DNA of 21,454 nucleotides, taken from positions 1 to 21,454 of the forward strand of contig JANYDV010000323.1 in assembly GCA_025363505.1 (NCBI GenBank). Reading direction: 5' to 3'. The stretch comes from Bacteroidota bacterium. GTDB lineage: Bacteria; Bacteroidota; Ignavibacteria; Palsa-1295. Of this stretch, positions 14,050 through 21,454 are shown piece by piece (within the stretch, counting starts at the first letter, position 1; the number at the start of each line of letters is the position of its first letter). The translations under genes and the position numbers were made by a program. The notes beneath the pieces are model-generated. The model worked only from the letters and a program-made list of their open reading frames with translations. It did not search any database and had not been told where the DNA came from.

Positions 14050-17000
14050 ATGAAACATCTACTATACATCTTTTGCTGTTCTTTACTTTTGCTTTTTGTC
14101 TGTACTCAAGTAACCGCACAGCCTACGGCATTCTCTAATCGCGGTCCGGGTGGGGGTGGTGCGTTGTTTGCTTCGAGTTTTAATCCCACAAACCCGAATG
14201 AGATTTACGTCTGTTGTGATATGAGCGAGATTTTCCATACGACCGATCTTGGTGCATCTTGGAGTATTCCAGACTTCCGCCAGATACAGTCTTCCAAATT
14301 GGCTGCAGTTCAATTCACCGGAACTAACGGCGTAACGCAATATGCGATTGATGGGACCAGTATCAATGGCTCCGATGCCAGCCGCCCAAGCAAAAGCACT
14401 GATGGAGGACAGAGCTGGACTAGAATGAAGAGTGATCCCACTTCTGCCGGAGCCTATGGGATTTTTGTTGACCCCAGTAATGATCAGCACATTCTGATTT
14501 CCGATTACAGCACACTCTATGGATCGATTGATGGGGGCGCAACATTTTCGCAAAAATATCATACGACAAATAATAGCGCAGGCTTGCTTATTGCCGGTAC
14601 ATTTTTTGATGGTAATAATATTTATGTCGGCACTAACGAAGGAGTATTAGTCTCATCAAATGGGGGTGGCTCGTTTGCAATAGCTACGATTACAGGAATT
14701 CCTGCTTCGGAATTTATCGTCAGTTTTTGTGCCGCAAAACAAAACTCGACTACTCGGATGATTTGCATTACGGCAAATCAAGTCTATGCCGGAATTACCG
14801 GTGCCGACTATAGTGCATATAAACATATTTATAAAACAGATGTCGGAAATGGTGCTTGGACGCTTGCTAATACAGGTATCGATGCAACAGCAAAGCCATT
14901 CTTTGCTTCTATGAGTTCGGCGAATATCAATGTTGCTTATGTTGCCGGAGGAAGTACCAACAGTGCACCGATCGTTTATAAAACTACAGATGGCGGCACT
15001 ACTTGGAGTTCTGTTTTGAAAACATCAAACAATCAAAATATTTTTACCGGTTGGAGTGGAACAAGCGGCGACCGTGCTTGGAGCTATGGTGAATATGCAT
15101 TAGGTTTTGCCGTTAGCCCCAGCGATCCTAATTATGCAGTAATCACCGATCTTGGTTTCGCACACACGACTTCGGATGGTGGCGCGACTTGGCATATTGC
15201 GGCAGTACCATTAGCAGATCAAAACCCGAGCGGCTCCGCAACACCAAAAGGAAGGCAGTATCATAGTGTTGGTTTAGAAAATACCACAAACTGGCAAATA
15301 CATTGGTTCGATAAAAACACAATGTTCGGATGCTACTCTGACATACAAGGAACACGAAGCACCGATGCAGGTGCAACCTGGGGTTTTGGTTATAGTGGTC
15401 ATAGTGATAATTCGATGTATTATATCGTCACCGTTCCTGCTCCCGGCACCCCTTCGGGTAATCGAAGTTATGGTGCTACGGGTACTGTGCACGATATGTA
15501 CCAGAGTACAACGCTGGGCGATTCTCGTATTGATAACGGAAAAGGCAAAGTATTATTTTCAACCGACAATGGAGCAACGTGGCAACTCGAACACGACTTT
15601 GCACACCCAGTCGTTTGGCTCGCCGCAAGCCCCACCGACCCGAACACAATTTATGCAAGCGTACTCCATAGCACGCAAGGGGGAATATTTGTAACGCATA
15701 ACGCCAATACCGGCGTAGCATCAACTTGGACAAAACTTGCAACACCACCGCGCACCGAAGGGCATCCATACAATATACGCATTTTGAACAACGGTGAAAT
15801 TGTTTGTTCATATTCCGGCAGGAGAACTTCAGTCTTTACTGCAAGCTCCGGTATATTCTATAGCACCGATGGCGGTACTTCTTGGGTAGATCGTTCGGAT
15901 GCAGGGATGTATTATTGGACAAAAGACGTAGTGATCGACCCCTATGATGCAACACAAAACACCTGGTACGGCTGTGTATTCAGTGGTTGGGGCGGAGCAC
16001 CAAATGGAAAAGGCGGACTTTATAAAACAACAAATCGCGGCACATCTTGGGTAAAAATCCACAATGAAGATCGCGTGACCTCCTGTACATTCAGCCCAAG
16101 CAATTCAAATATTTTATACTTCACTTCAGAAACTGATGGCTTGTTCTATAGTGGCAACCGTCAAGCACCAACACCAACATTTTCGCAAGTTTTATCCTAT
16201 CCCTTCCGTCAACCCGAACGTGTATTCTATAATCCCTATGACTCGACTGAAGTATGGGTTACCAGTTTTGGAAATGGAATGCGTGTTTCGCAAAACAAAA
16301 CGATTCCGAAAGCACCTGACAACGTTGTGTTGGTCAGCCCGGTGAATACTTCAACCGGTGTTGCTATTGATACGATGTTGAAGTGGGCTGTCTCAAGCGG
16401 TGCAGAAACATACACAGTAAATATTTCAACCGACCCTCTATTTAGCTCGGCTGTGGTTTCAAGTACCAGTTCCGCAACCAGCTTTTCTCCTGCTACACTT
16501 TTGACCTCGACTACATATCATTGGCGAGTACAGGCAGCAAATGGCGCGGGGAATGCACCATGGTCGGAAACATGGTCATTTACCACCAAGAAAGCAGTCA
16601 TACCAACGCCAACTGCACCCACACTTCTTCTTCCGATCGATAACGCGTCGCAAGAGGATACGATAGAATCATTCAAGTGGAGTTCGGTCGTAAATGCGAC
16701 GAAGTATCATTTCGATCTTTCAAAAGATGCAACATTTGCTACACATATTTCTCAACAGACCATAAGTGATACGGTTGCAACTGTGAATGCATTGCAACAT
16801 TCAACAACATACTATTGGAAAGTACAAGCTGTCGGGGCAGATAACTCAGTCAGCAGTTGGAGCACAGCTCGGAGTTTTACTACCAAAAATCCTGTAACGA
16901 GCGTCTCGACCAACAGTGATGCTTCAAGTATCCAGGTTGAAGAAAACCCTTTTGCTTCGATGCTCACACTCCGTGTGCCACTTGCAAAGAACGTTGCAGT

Positions 17001-17166
17001 AACGCTGTATGATCTTCTTGGCAGAGATGTTTGTCATCTTGTTGCAGATGTTCAAAGTAATCGACTGTTACAGATTAATACATCTGATCTTCCATCAGGG
17101 CAGTATGTCTTGAAGACTCTTGTCGGCAATGATACTCAAATTTTTCATCTTATCCATTTGCGCTAG
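14050..17166 (+). CDS. Secreted Asp-box propeller protein with FN3-like domains and T9SS sorting domain
   Basis: A 1038-residue secreted protein. The ATG at 14050 opens the signal peptide MKHLLYIFCCSLLLLFVCTQVTAQ. In-frame codons upstream to 13984 lack signal character. Residues about 25-755 form an Asp-box/BNR-type beta-propeller region: about ten S/T-x-D/N-x-G-x-S/T-W/F motifs are visible, such as STDGGQSWTR, TTDGGTTWSS, TSDGGATWHI, STDNGATWQL and STDGGTSWVD. The whole resembles the double seven-blade folds of GH74/VPS10-type proteins. I could not find catalytic residues that decide a glycosidase activity. Two FN3-like repeats follow (about 756-848 and 855-952). A type IX secretion C-terminal sorting domain then spans about 966-1038 (ENPFASMLTLRVPL...LYDLLGRDVC...SGQYVLKT). 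A shared operon with the downstream cargo gene is likely, 22 nt apart. Confidence 0.9.
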   Translation: MKHLLYIFCCSLLLLFVCTQVTAQPTAFSNRGPGGGGALFASSFNPTNPNEIYVCCDMSEIFHTTDLGASWSIPDFRQIQSSKLAAVQFTGTNGVTQYAIDGTSINGSDASRPSKSTDGGQSWTRMKSDPTSAGAYGIFVDPSNDQHILISDYSTLYGSIDGGATFSQKYHTTNNSAGLLIAGTFFDGNNIYVGTNEGVLVSSNGGGSFAIATITGIPASEFIVSFCAAKQNSTTRMICITANQVYAGITGADYSAYKHIYKTDVGNGAWTLANTGIDATAKPFFASMSSANINVAYVAGGSTNSAPIVYKTTDGGTTWSSVLKTSNNQNIFTGWSGTSGDRAWSYGEYALGFAVSPSDPNYAVITDLGFAHTTSDGGATWHIAAVPLADQNPSGSATPKGRQYHSVGLENTTNWQIHWFDKNTMFGCYSDIQGTRSTDAGATWGFGYSGHSDNSMYYIVTVPAPGTPSGNRSYGATGTVHDMYQSTTLGDSRIDNGKGKVLFSTDNGATWQLEHDFAHPVVWLAASPTDPNTIYASVLHSTQGGIFVTHNANTGVASTWTKLATPPRTEGHPYNIRILNNGEIVCSYSGRRTSVFTASSGIFYSTDGGTSWVDRSDAGMYYWTKDVVIDPYDATQNTWYGCVFSGWGGAPNGKGGLYKTTNRGTSWVKIHNEDRVTSCTFSPSNSNILYFTSETDGLFYSGNRQAPTPTFSQVLSYPFRQPERVFYNPYDSTEVWVTSFGNGMRVSQNKTIPKAPDNVVLVSPVNTSTGVAIDTMLKWAVSSGAETYTVNISTDPLFSSAVVSSTSSATSFSPATLLTSTTYHWRVQAANGAGNAPWSETWSFTTKKAVIPTPTAPTLLLPIDNASQEDTIESFKWSSVVNATKYHFDLSKDATFATHISQQTISDTVATVNALQHSTTYYWKVQAVGADNSVSSWSTARSFTTKNPVTSVSTNSDASSIQVEENPFASMLTLRVPLAKNVAVTLYDLLGRDVCHLVADVQSNRLLQINTSDLPSGQYVLKTLVGNDTQIFHLIHLR

Positions 17167-17188
17167 TTTTATATTTCTCATACACACT

Positions 17189-20100
17189 ATGAAAAAACTG
17201 TTGTTTGCTATTGTTGCTATTTTTTTTAGTACTTCAGTATTTGCTCAGGGGCGAGCTGTGATACCAAACCCGATTATGTTTGTAACTCAAGTGCCAATGC
17301 CGTTCGATTCTTCTACATGTACGGCTGCATTTTGCAATCATAAACCAGATGTGTTCAGCGCCGTTCGTGGCGGTGATCTGTATATTATTTACCCCGATGG
17401 CACACAAAAAAATCTGACGCAAACAGCAGGCTTCGGCAATAGCGGTCAACAAGGTACAAACTCGATTGCGGTGAGACAGCCTTGTGTACATTGGAACGGG
17501 ACGAAGGCAGTCTTTAGTATGGTCGTTGGTGCACCTGCGACACAAGGAGCAGCTCAACCATTTTTCTGGCAACTGTATGAAGTAACTAACATCGGTGAAA
17601 ATCAAACACCAGTTATTACGAAGGTATCAAATCAACCTGCAAATTATAATAACGTCAGCCCAATCTATGGCACTGACGGCAGAATTATTTTTACAAGTGA
17701 TCGTCCGCGGGGTGGACTTGCACATTTATATCCATTACTTGACGAATATCGAGGTGCCGTTTCTACATCGGGACTTTGGAGTCTTGACCCGACAAGTGGC
17801 GACCTCTTCCAACTTTCTCACATTCCGTCAGGGGCGTTTACTCCGTTGTTAGATAGTTATGGCCGTTTGATTTATACTCGTTGGGATCATTTGCAACGTG
17901 ACGGTAATGCCGATAAAGATGCACTCGGGCAAACAAACAATGGCACATTCAATTATTCTGATGAGTCTGCCACGGCAACAAATACCAATAGTCGAATTGA
18001 AATTTTTCCTGAACCCCAAGCATCAAGAACGGATCTTCTTAGTGGGACAAATATTAATGGTATGGAATTTAATCAATTTTTTCCGTGGCAGATAAATGAA
18101 GATGGTACCAGCGAAGAAACCTTGAATCACGTCGGACGCCAAGAACTTCGGTTTGGTATCGGACCTTCGATTAATAACGATCAAAATGTAACAGTGACGA
18201 ATTATGCTACATCAGGAAGACTCAATAGCACAACCTTCCTCAATAATTTTTTCAATGTCTCCGAGGACCCGACGAATCAGGGAAATTATTATGGCATAGA
18301 TTGTCCTGATTTTGGCACTCATGGTGCAGGTCAGATACTGAAGCTAACGGGGATGACCACTCTTGATCCGGGGCAAATGGCGCTCACGAATATCACCGAT
18401 AAAACTACTTCCAACTCAACTCAAGAAGGTGGGTCTCCGGCACCGACTAACAGCGGAAAATACCGCAACCCCCAAATGCTTTCAAGTGGGAAACTGATAG
18501 CATCATATTCAGCAAGCACCTTTAATGACAAAAACATTGGCTCTGGAAGTCAACCACAGTCACGATATGATTTTCGCTTAAAGACGTTGAAACTCTCGGG
18601 AAATGTGTGGGTCAGTGATTCGCTGATTACTAATAGTATTAGTAAATCGGTAACATATTGGGACCCGAATCAATCAGTGAGTTACAACGGAGTACTCTGG
18701 GAGATTGACCCCGTCGAAGTTCGCGCTCGAACAATTCCTACTCGTCGGGTATCAATACTAGCAAGCCCCGAGCAACAAGTGTTTGCCGAAGAGGGCGTAG
18801 ACGAAACCACCTTCCGAAATGATATGAAGCAAAAAGGAATTGCGTTGATTGTTTCGAGAAATGTTGTACATCGTGACAAGACCGACCATCAACAACCTTA
18901 TTTTTTGAAGGTACATAATTCAACAACGCAAAGTGCAAACGCAAGCGGGAAGATATACGATGCCGCACATTTCCAATTGTATCAAGCAGATATGATTCGT
19001 GGTATGCATTGGGGGGGAAGTGTAGTTACCACACCCGGACGTCGTGTACTTCCGCAATTTATGCATGATAGTGCTGTCACATTCAATCCGCCGACTTCGG
19101 GGGAAACACCATTTACTGTCAAAATTGCTTCTGATGGTTCGATCGCATCATTTGTACCGGCAAGACGAGCAATCAGTTGGGCTATTGTTGATAGTAGTTT
19201 TAACACAAGCGTACGCGAGCGCTACTGGATCACTACTCAGCCGGGTGAGATTCGTGTGTGTGCTTCTTGTCATGGTACGAACGATGAAGCACTCTCAAAT
19301 CCCGACCCTGCACCACAAAATAAACCACTTGCTCTGCGTGTTCTTTTACAATATTGGAAGTCTTCTCATAGCATAGGTACACCGCAGTTGGTATCACCCG
19401 CCAGTGATTCGATAGGTGTTTTGCTTGGGCATCAATTGGTTTGGCAATCTGTGACTGGGGCGACTACTTATCACTTGCAGGTTTCAAAATTTTCGAATCT
19501 ATCAATTCCAATTATTGATGATTCGACCATCACTGCAACATCATTTGCCTCCCCCGGTTTTGAATATAATACCCGATACTATTGGCGTGTGCAGGCAAAA
19601 GGAGATCAGGGCGCAAGCACGTGGTCGCCAACTTGGACATTTAAAACAACTCCGCAGCCATTCGTACCCGGAGCTGTCCAATTGTTATCGCCGACCAATG
19701 ATTCAACGGGAGTATTATCATCACATCCGTTTATCTGGAAGCAGACAACCGGTGCGACGAGTTATGAATTGCAATGCTCGAAGAATGCAAATCTTTCATT
19801 GTTGATCATTGACGATTCCACGATCATAGCGACTTCATATTCAAAACTTACATTTGACAGCAGTACGAGTTATTATTGGAGAGCTCGGGCGAAAGCCGAT
19901 GGTGGATACGGGGGGTGGTCGCCGATATGGAAGTTTACAACGAATACTGTGCAGGTACCTACTGCGCCAAAAGCACCAAGTCTCATCTCGCCGACGAATG
20001 ACTCCACCGGAGTATTACGAGATCATCCTTTGATATGGCAAGCAAGCGTTGGAGCAACTAATTATCGTGCGCAACTATCAAAACAAGCAAACTTCTCTTC

Positions 20101-20542
20101 GTTGCTTGTTGATGATTCGATGCTCACAACAAGTGTTTATCAGACAGTGTTACCTTTAGAATATGCGACAACCTACTATTGGCGTGCGTATGCTCGAAAT
20201 GAAACCGGTACCAGCCCTTGGAGTAACGTATGGCATTTCACAACAACATTAGATGCGAAAGTTGAGCAAAATGATCAAACGCAAGCCTTGCGTTTGGATT
20301 GTACTCCAAACCCTGTCAGTTTATCGGCTCTGGTATTCTTTACACTACCGACAGGACAGCATATTCGCATCCGAGTATTTGATATGCTTGGTGTAGAACG
20401 ATCAATTATTGCTGAGGGATATTTTGATGCAGGCACTCATGAGATCAATTGGCAAACACCACTGGTTACCAACGGGGTGTATTATTGCAGACTCGAGACC
20501 GGAAGTTCATCCATCACGAAAGTGATCGTGATCCGGAAATAG
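17189..20542 (+). CDS. Secreted hydrazine synthase alpha-like protein with one heme c motif, three FN3-like domains and T9SS sorting domain
   Basis: A 1117-residue secreted protein from the ATG at 17189 with signal peptide MKKLLFAIVAIFFSTSVFAQ. Residues about 25-720 resemble the hydrazine synthase alpha-subunit (HZS_alpha) family: a TolB/propeller-like stretch with IIFTSDRPRGGLAHLYPLLD and GRLIYTRWDHLQRDGNAD, then a C-terminal part with IRGMHWGGSV and, at 691-695, the heme c motif CASCH in GEIRVCASCHG. It is the only CxxCH in the protein. FN3-like repeats cover about 732-826, 829-926 and 929-1024, and a T9SS sorting domain covers 1028-1117 (LDCTPNP..., FDMLGVE, TNGVYYCRL). It would need cytochrome c maturation in the periplasm before export. 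No beta/gamma hydrazine synthase subunits are nearby, so an anammox role is not supported. A redox or electron-transfer role at the cell surface is possible but unproven. Confidence 0.85.
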   Translation: MKKLLFAIVAIFFSTSVFAQGRAVIPNPIMFVTQVPMPFDSSTCTAAFCNHKPDVFSAVRGGDLYIIYPDGTQKNLTQTAGFGNSGQQGTNSIAVRQPCVHWNGTKAVFSMVVGAPATQGAAQPFFWQLYEVTNIGENQTPVITKVSNQPANYNNVSPIYGTDGRIIFTSDRPRGGLAHLYPLLDEYRGAVSTSGLWSLDPTSGDLFQLSHIPSGAFTPLLDSYGRLIYTRWDHLQRDGNADKDALGQTNNGTFNYSDESATATNTNSRIEIFPEPQASRTDLLSGTNINGMEFNQFFPWQINEDGTSEETLNHVGRQELRFGIGPSINNDQNVTVTNYATSGRLNSTTFLNNFFNVSEDPTNQGNYYGIDCPDFGTHGAGQILKLTGMTTLDPGQMALTNITDKTTSNSTQEGGSPAPTNSGKYRNPQMLSSGKLIASYSASTFNDKNIGSGSQPQSRYDFRLKTLKLSGNVWVSDSLITNSISKSVTYWDPNQSVSYNGVLWEIDPVEVRARTIPTRRVSILASPEQQVFAEEGVDETTFRNDMKQKGIALIVSRNVVHRDKTDHQQPYFLKVHNSTTQSANASGKIYDAAHFQLYQADMIRGMHWGGSVVTTPGRRVLPQFMHDSAVTFNPPTSGETPFTVKIASDGSIASFVPARRAISWAIVDSSFNTSVRERYWITTQPGEIRVCASCHGTNDEALSNPDPAPQNKPLALRVLLQYWKSSHSIGTPQLVSPASDSIGVLLGHQLVWQSVTGATTYHLQVSKFSNLSIPIIDDSTITATSFASPGFEYNTRYYWRVQAKGDQGASTWSPTWTFKTTPQPFVPGAVQLLSPTNDSTGVLSSHPFIWKQTTGATSYELQCSKNANLSLLIIDDSTIIATSYSKLTFDSSTSYYWRARAKADGGYGGWSPIWKFTTNTVQVPTAPKAPSLISPTNDSTGVLRDHPLIWQASVGATNYRAQLSKQANFSSLLVDDSMLTTSVYQTVLPLEYATTYYWRAYARNETGTSPWSNVWHFTTTLDAKVEQNDQTQALRLDCTPNPVSLSALVFFTLPTGQHIRIRVFDMLGVERSIIAEGYFDAGTHEINWQTPLVTNGVYYCRLETGSSSITKVIVIRK
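19382..20260 (+). repeat. Three tandem FN3-like domain repeats (coding)
   Basis: Three domains of about 98-100 residues recur with the scheme S-P-x-N/S-D-S-x-G-V-L, then a W-x-x-x-x-G-A-T-x-Y core, then Y-Y-W-R-x-x-A, then W-S-x-x-W-x-F-x-T-T. Copies 2 and 3 are similar even in DNA: 19688-19717 and 19988-20017 agree at about 26 of 30 positions and are exactly 300 bp apart. Copy 1 is offset by 294 bp. This suggests recent duplication by an unequal event within the gene. Confidence 0.8.
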
Positions 20543-20561
20543 GCATAAAGAATAGAAGGAA

Positions 20562-20594
20562 AAAAAAAGCGGCTCGAATAAAGCCGCTTTTTTT
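20562..20594. terminator. Strong bidirectional terminator
   Basis: The stem AGCGGCT (20568-20574) with AGCCGCT (20582-20588) has a 7-nt loop and is flanked by A-tract on the left and T-tract on the right that also pair. It lies 20 nt after the heme-protein stop (20542) and 16 nt from the minus-strand RNA-binding protein stop (20610), so it can terminate transcription of both convergent genes. Confidence 0.95.
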
Positions 20595-20609
20595 ATAAGG
20601 TTTTTGGGG

Positions 20610-21011
20610 TTACCAACGACCACCGCCGCCGCCGCCGCCGCCGCGATTTCCACCGCCGCCGCCGCCGCCATATCCTCCGCCGCCGCGACTACCACCGCCA
20701 CCGCCGCCGCCACGGTATCCACCGCCGCCGCCGCCGCCACGATATCCACCGCCACCACCAGCAGGACGATCTGCCTGCGGGCGAGCTTCGTTAACGGTTA
20801 AGGTTCTGCCGCCTAATTCGGCGCCATTAAGCTCATCCATTGCGCGCTTACCTGACTCGTCATCCATTTCAACGAAACCGAAGCCTTTGCTGCGGTTGGT
20901 TTGGCGATCCAAAATGATCTTAGCACTTTGCACTTCGCCATAACTTGAAAACATTTGAGCAAGCTGCTCATCGGTCACCTGGTAAGGCAGACCTCCAACG
21001 TAGATCTTCAT
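20610..21011 (-). CDS. Glycine-rich RNA-binding protein with one RRM domain
   Basis: A 133-residue RNA-binding protein. The ATG at 21011 gives MKIYVGGLPYQ at the start of the RRM; further upstream in-frame codons add a segment unlike the family. RNP2 is IYVGGL (residues 3-8) and RNP1 is KGFGFVEM (42-49), with the conserved ALxGxxxxGRxLxVxEA-like end (here LNGAELGGRTLTVNEA, about 61-76). The C-terminal region (about 84-133) is nearly pure Gly with interspersed YR, SR, NR and a final RW, resembling RGG-type RNA-binding tails. Such small RRM-Gly proteins of bacteria are often linked with cold or stress responses, though here this is only by family. The Gly tail is encoded by a GGC-rich microsatellite, a likely hotspot for length change. 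A TATATTTG box on the minus strand (21023-21016) sits almost at the start codon, consistent with a very short 5' leader, but it lacks a matching -33 element. Confidence 0.95.
   Translation of the reverse strand: MKIYVGGLPYQVTDEQLAQMFSSYGEVQSAKIILDRQTNRSKGFGFVEMDDESGKRAMDELNGAELGGRTLTVNEARPQADRPAGGGGGYRGGGGGGGYRGGGGGGGSRGGGGYGGGGGGGNRGGGGGGGGRW
20621..20762 (-). repeat. GGC-rich microsatellite encoding the glycine-rich tail
   Basis: On the plus strand the region reads as runs of CCG/CCA triplets broken by short AT-bearing breaks. On the coding minus strand it is (GGC/GGT)n with interspersed TAC/CGT codons for YR, SR, NR. The (GGX)n unit is repeated several times with near-identical blocks about 24-30 bp apart. 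Confidence 0.9.
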
Positions 21012-21326
21012 AAAACAAATATAGAGTTCTTGTGAAACAGATGGTAGCGCGGTGAGCAGGGGTTGAAAGAAGGGAAGTCGTAGAATCGGGAAGGAAGAAG
21101 AAAAATACTTCAAAACCCCAAACCGCTCTTATTACTAAGCTCCACTCAAAGCTTCGGTTCACTGCGAAACCTTTTATTACAAGAGAGTTAACTATACGTT
21201 TTAGGGAATAAATCCCAAAAATTCGGAGAAAAAAAAGCTCGAAAAAAAAGCAAAAAAAATGACGTCTATAAAAAAAGCGGTACGACAATCGTACCGCTTT
21301 CAATAACCAAAAAATTCTATCAGATA
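21012..21326. other. Non-coding spacer with A-rich tract
   Basis: About 315 nt between two minus-strand genes. No gene is supported. It holds the RNA-binding protein's upstream region (with the TATATTTG box at 21016-21023), a strongly A-rich tract at about 21228-21260 and the terminator at 21274-21300. Long plus- and minus-strand frames across it lack any recognisable start or motif. Confidence 0.6.
21274..21300 (-). terminator. Terminator of the rightmost minus-strand gene
   Basis: A perfect 12-bp inverted repeat, AAAGCGGTACGA (21274-21285) with TCGTACCGCTTT (21289-21300), has a 3-nt loop. On the minus strand the right arm is followed by a T-run, so it is a classic intrinsic terminator for a gene lying to the right, whose stop codon is at 21327-21329. 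Confidence 0.9.
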
Positions 21327-21454
21327 TTAATAGAATGTAGCGTTGATAATACCGTTTGTAATGGTTGTCGTGCCACTACCACTTGTATTGGTAAGTGTCC
21401 CGTTAAATGTTGCTTTGAGTGTTGTTGTTGACATCTCAGTTATGGTGATTTTTC
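21327..21454 (-). CDS. 3' end of an unidentified protein (partial)
   Basis: The minus-strand frame is open from the window edge to a TAA at 21327-21329. Its 41 visible C-terminal residues are Thr/Asn/Gly-rich and beta-like: ITITEMSTTTLKATF, then NGTLTNTSG, ending NGIINATFY. They look like the last strands of a secreted or lipoprotein beta-sandwich, similar to small Bacteroidota lipoproteins of the DUF6252 kind, but the part seen is too short for a firm family. The terminator at 21274-21300 lies just downstream. The start is outside the window. Confidence 0.65.
   Translation of the reverse strand, partial: KITITEMSTTTLKATFNGTLTNTSGSGTTTITNGIINATFY

Noticed and set aside
14050..17166. Assignment as a GH74 xyloglucanase or sialidase
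   Set aside because: Asp-box motifs are structural and shared by many propellers. No catalytic residues could be identified from the sequence.
17189..20542. Assignment as functional hydrazine synthase
   Set aside because: Only an alpha-like region with a single heme motif is present. The beta and gamma subunits and other anammox genes are absent, and the protein carries FN3 and T9SS parts.
20621..20762. Possible CRISPR-like array
   Set aside because: The repeated units are GGC triplets inside a coding frame with no spacers of constant length and no cas genes.
20604..20801. Plus-strand reading frame of mostly Ala, Thr and Ser across the microsatellite
   Set aside because: It is the reverse-strand shadow of the GGC repeat coding for the Gly tail, which sits in a strongly supported RRM gene.

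Overview
The window is a chromosomal stretch of moderate GC from a Gram-negative bacterium of the Bacteroidota/Chlorobiota superphylum, most like an Ignavibacteria- or Kapabacteria-type lineage. This is an inference. It rests on two large secreted proteins ending in type IX secretion (T9SS) sorting domains, a TonB-dependent receptor with a carboxypeptidase-regulatory-like N-terminus, an ECF sigma factor paired with an anti-sigma/beta-barrel fusion, several lipoproteins with SSC-type lipoboxes, weak or absent Shine-Dalgarno sites at most starts, and a Gly-rich single-RRM protein. No tRNA, rRNA, CRISPR array, transposase or phage gene was seen.

Layout. 1-646 is non-coding and repeat-bearing: an end-of-gene hairpin, a dispersed palindromic repeat and a diverged ~73-bp direct repeat pair. 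647-2280 carries a TIGR01777-type NAD(P)-binding protein, then rplU-rpmA (L21-L27) and a strong terminator. 2400-4309 is a tight cluster of two small lipoproteins and a YgiC/YjfC-type glutathionylspermidine-synthase-like ATP-grasp enzyme, convergent with an extended aldo/keto reductase (4315-5844, minus). 5952-8551 is a three-gene unit: ECF sigma factor, anti-sigma/beta-barrel fusion and lipoprotein. A two-way hairpin separates it from an orphan family-5 solute-binding lipoprotein (8588-10294, minus). 10404-13183 holds a small Cys-rich secreted protein and a TonB receptor, followed by a convergent four-helix membrane protein (13251-13808, minus).

14050-20542 is the most distinctive part. Two large T9SS cargo proteins sit 22 nt apart: an Asp-box (BNR-like) propeller protein with two FN3-like domains, and a protein resembling the hydrazine synthase alpha-subunit family with a single CxxCH heme c motif, three FN3-like repeats and a sorting domain. 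The end of the window holds a Gly-rich RNA-binding protein encoded partly by a GGC microsatellite (minus), then the 3' end of another minus-strand gene with its own terminator.

How the genes may work together. The sigma/anti-sigma/lipoprotein unit looks like a self-contained envelope-stress or surface-sensing regulator. The lipoprotein/ATP-grasp cluster looks like an envelope-associated amide-ligation module. The two T9SS cargoes probably form one exported surface unit that includes a heme c. None of these roles is demonstrated by the sequence alone.
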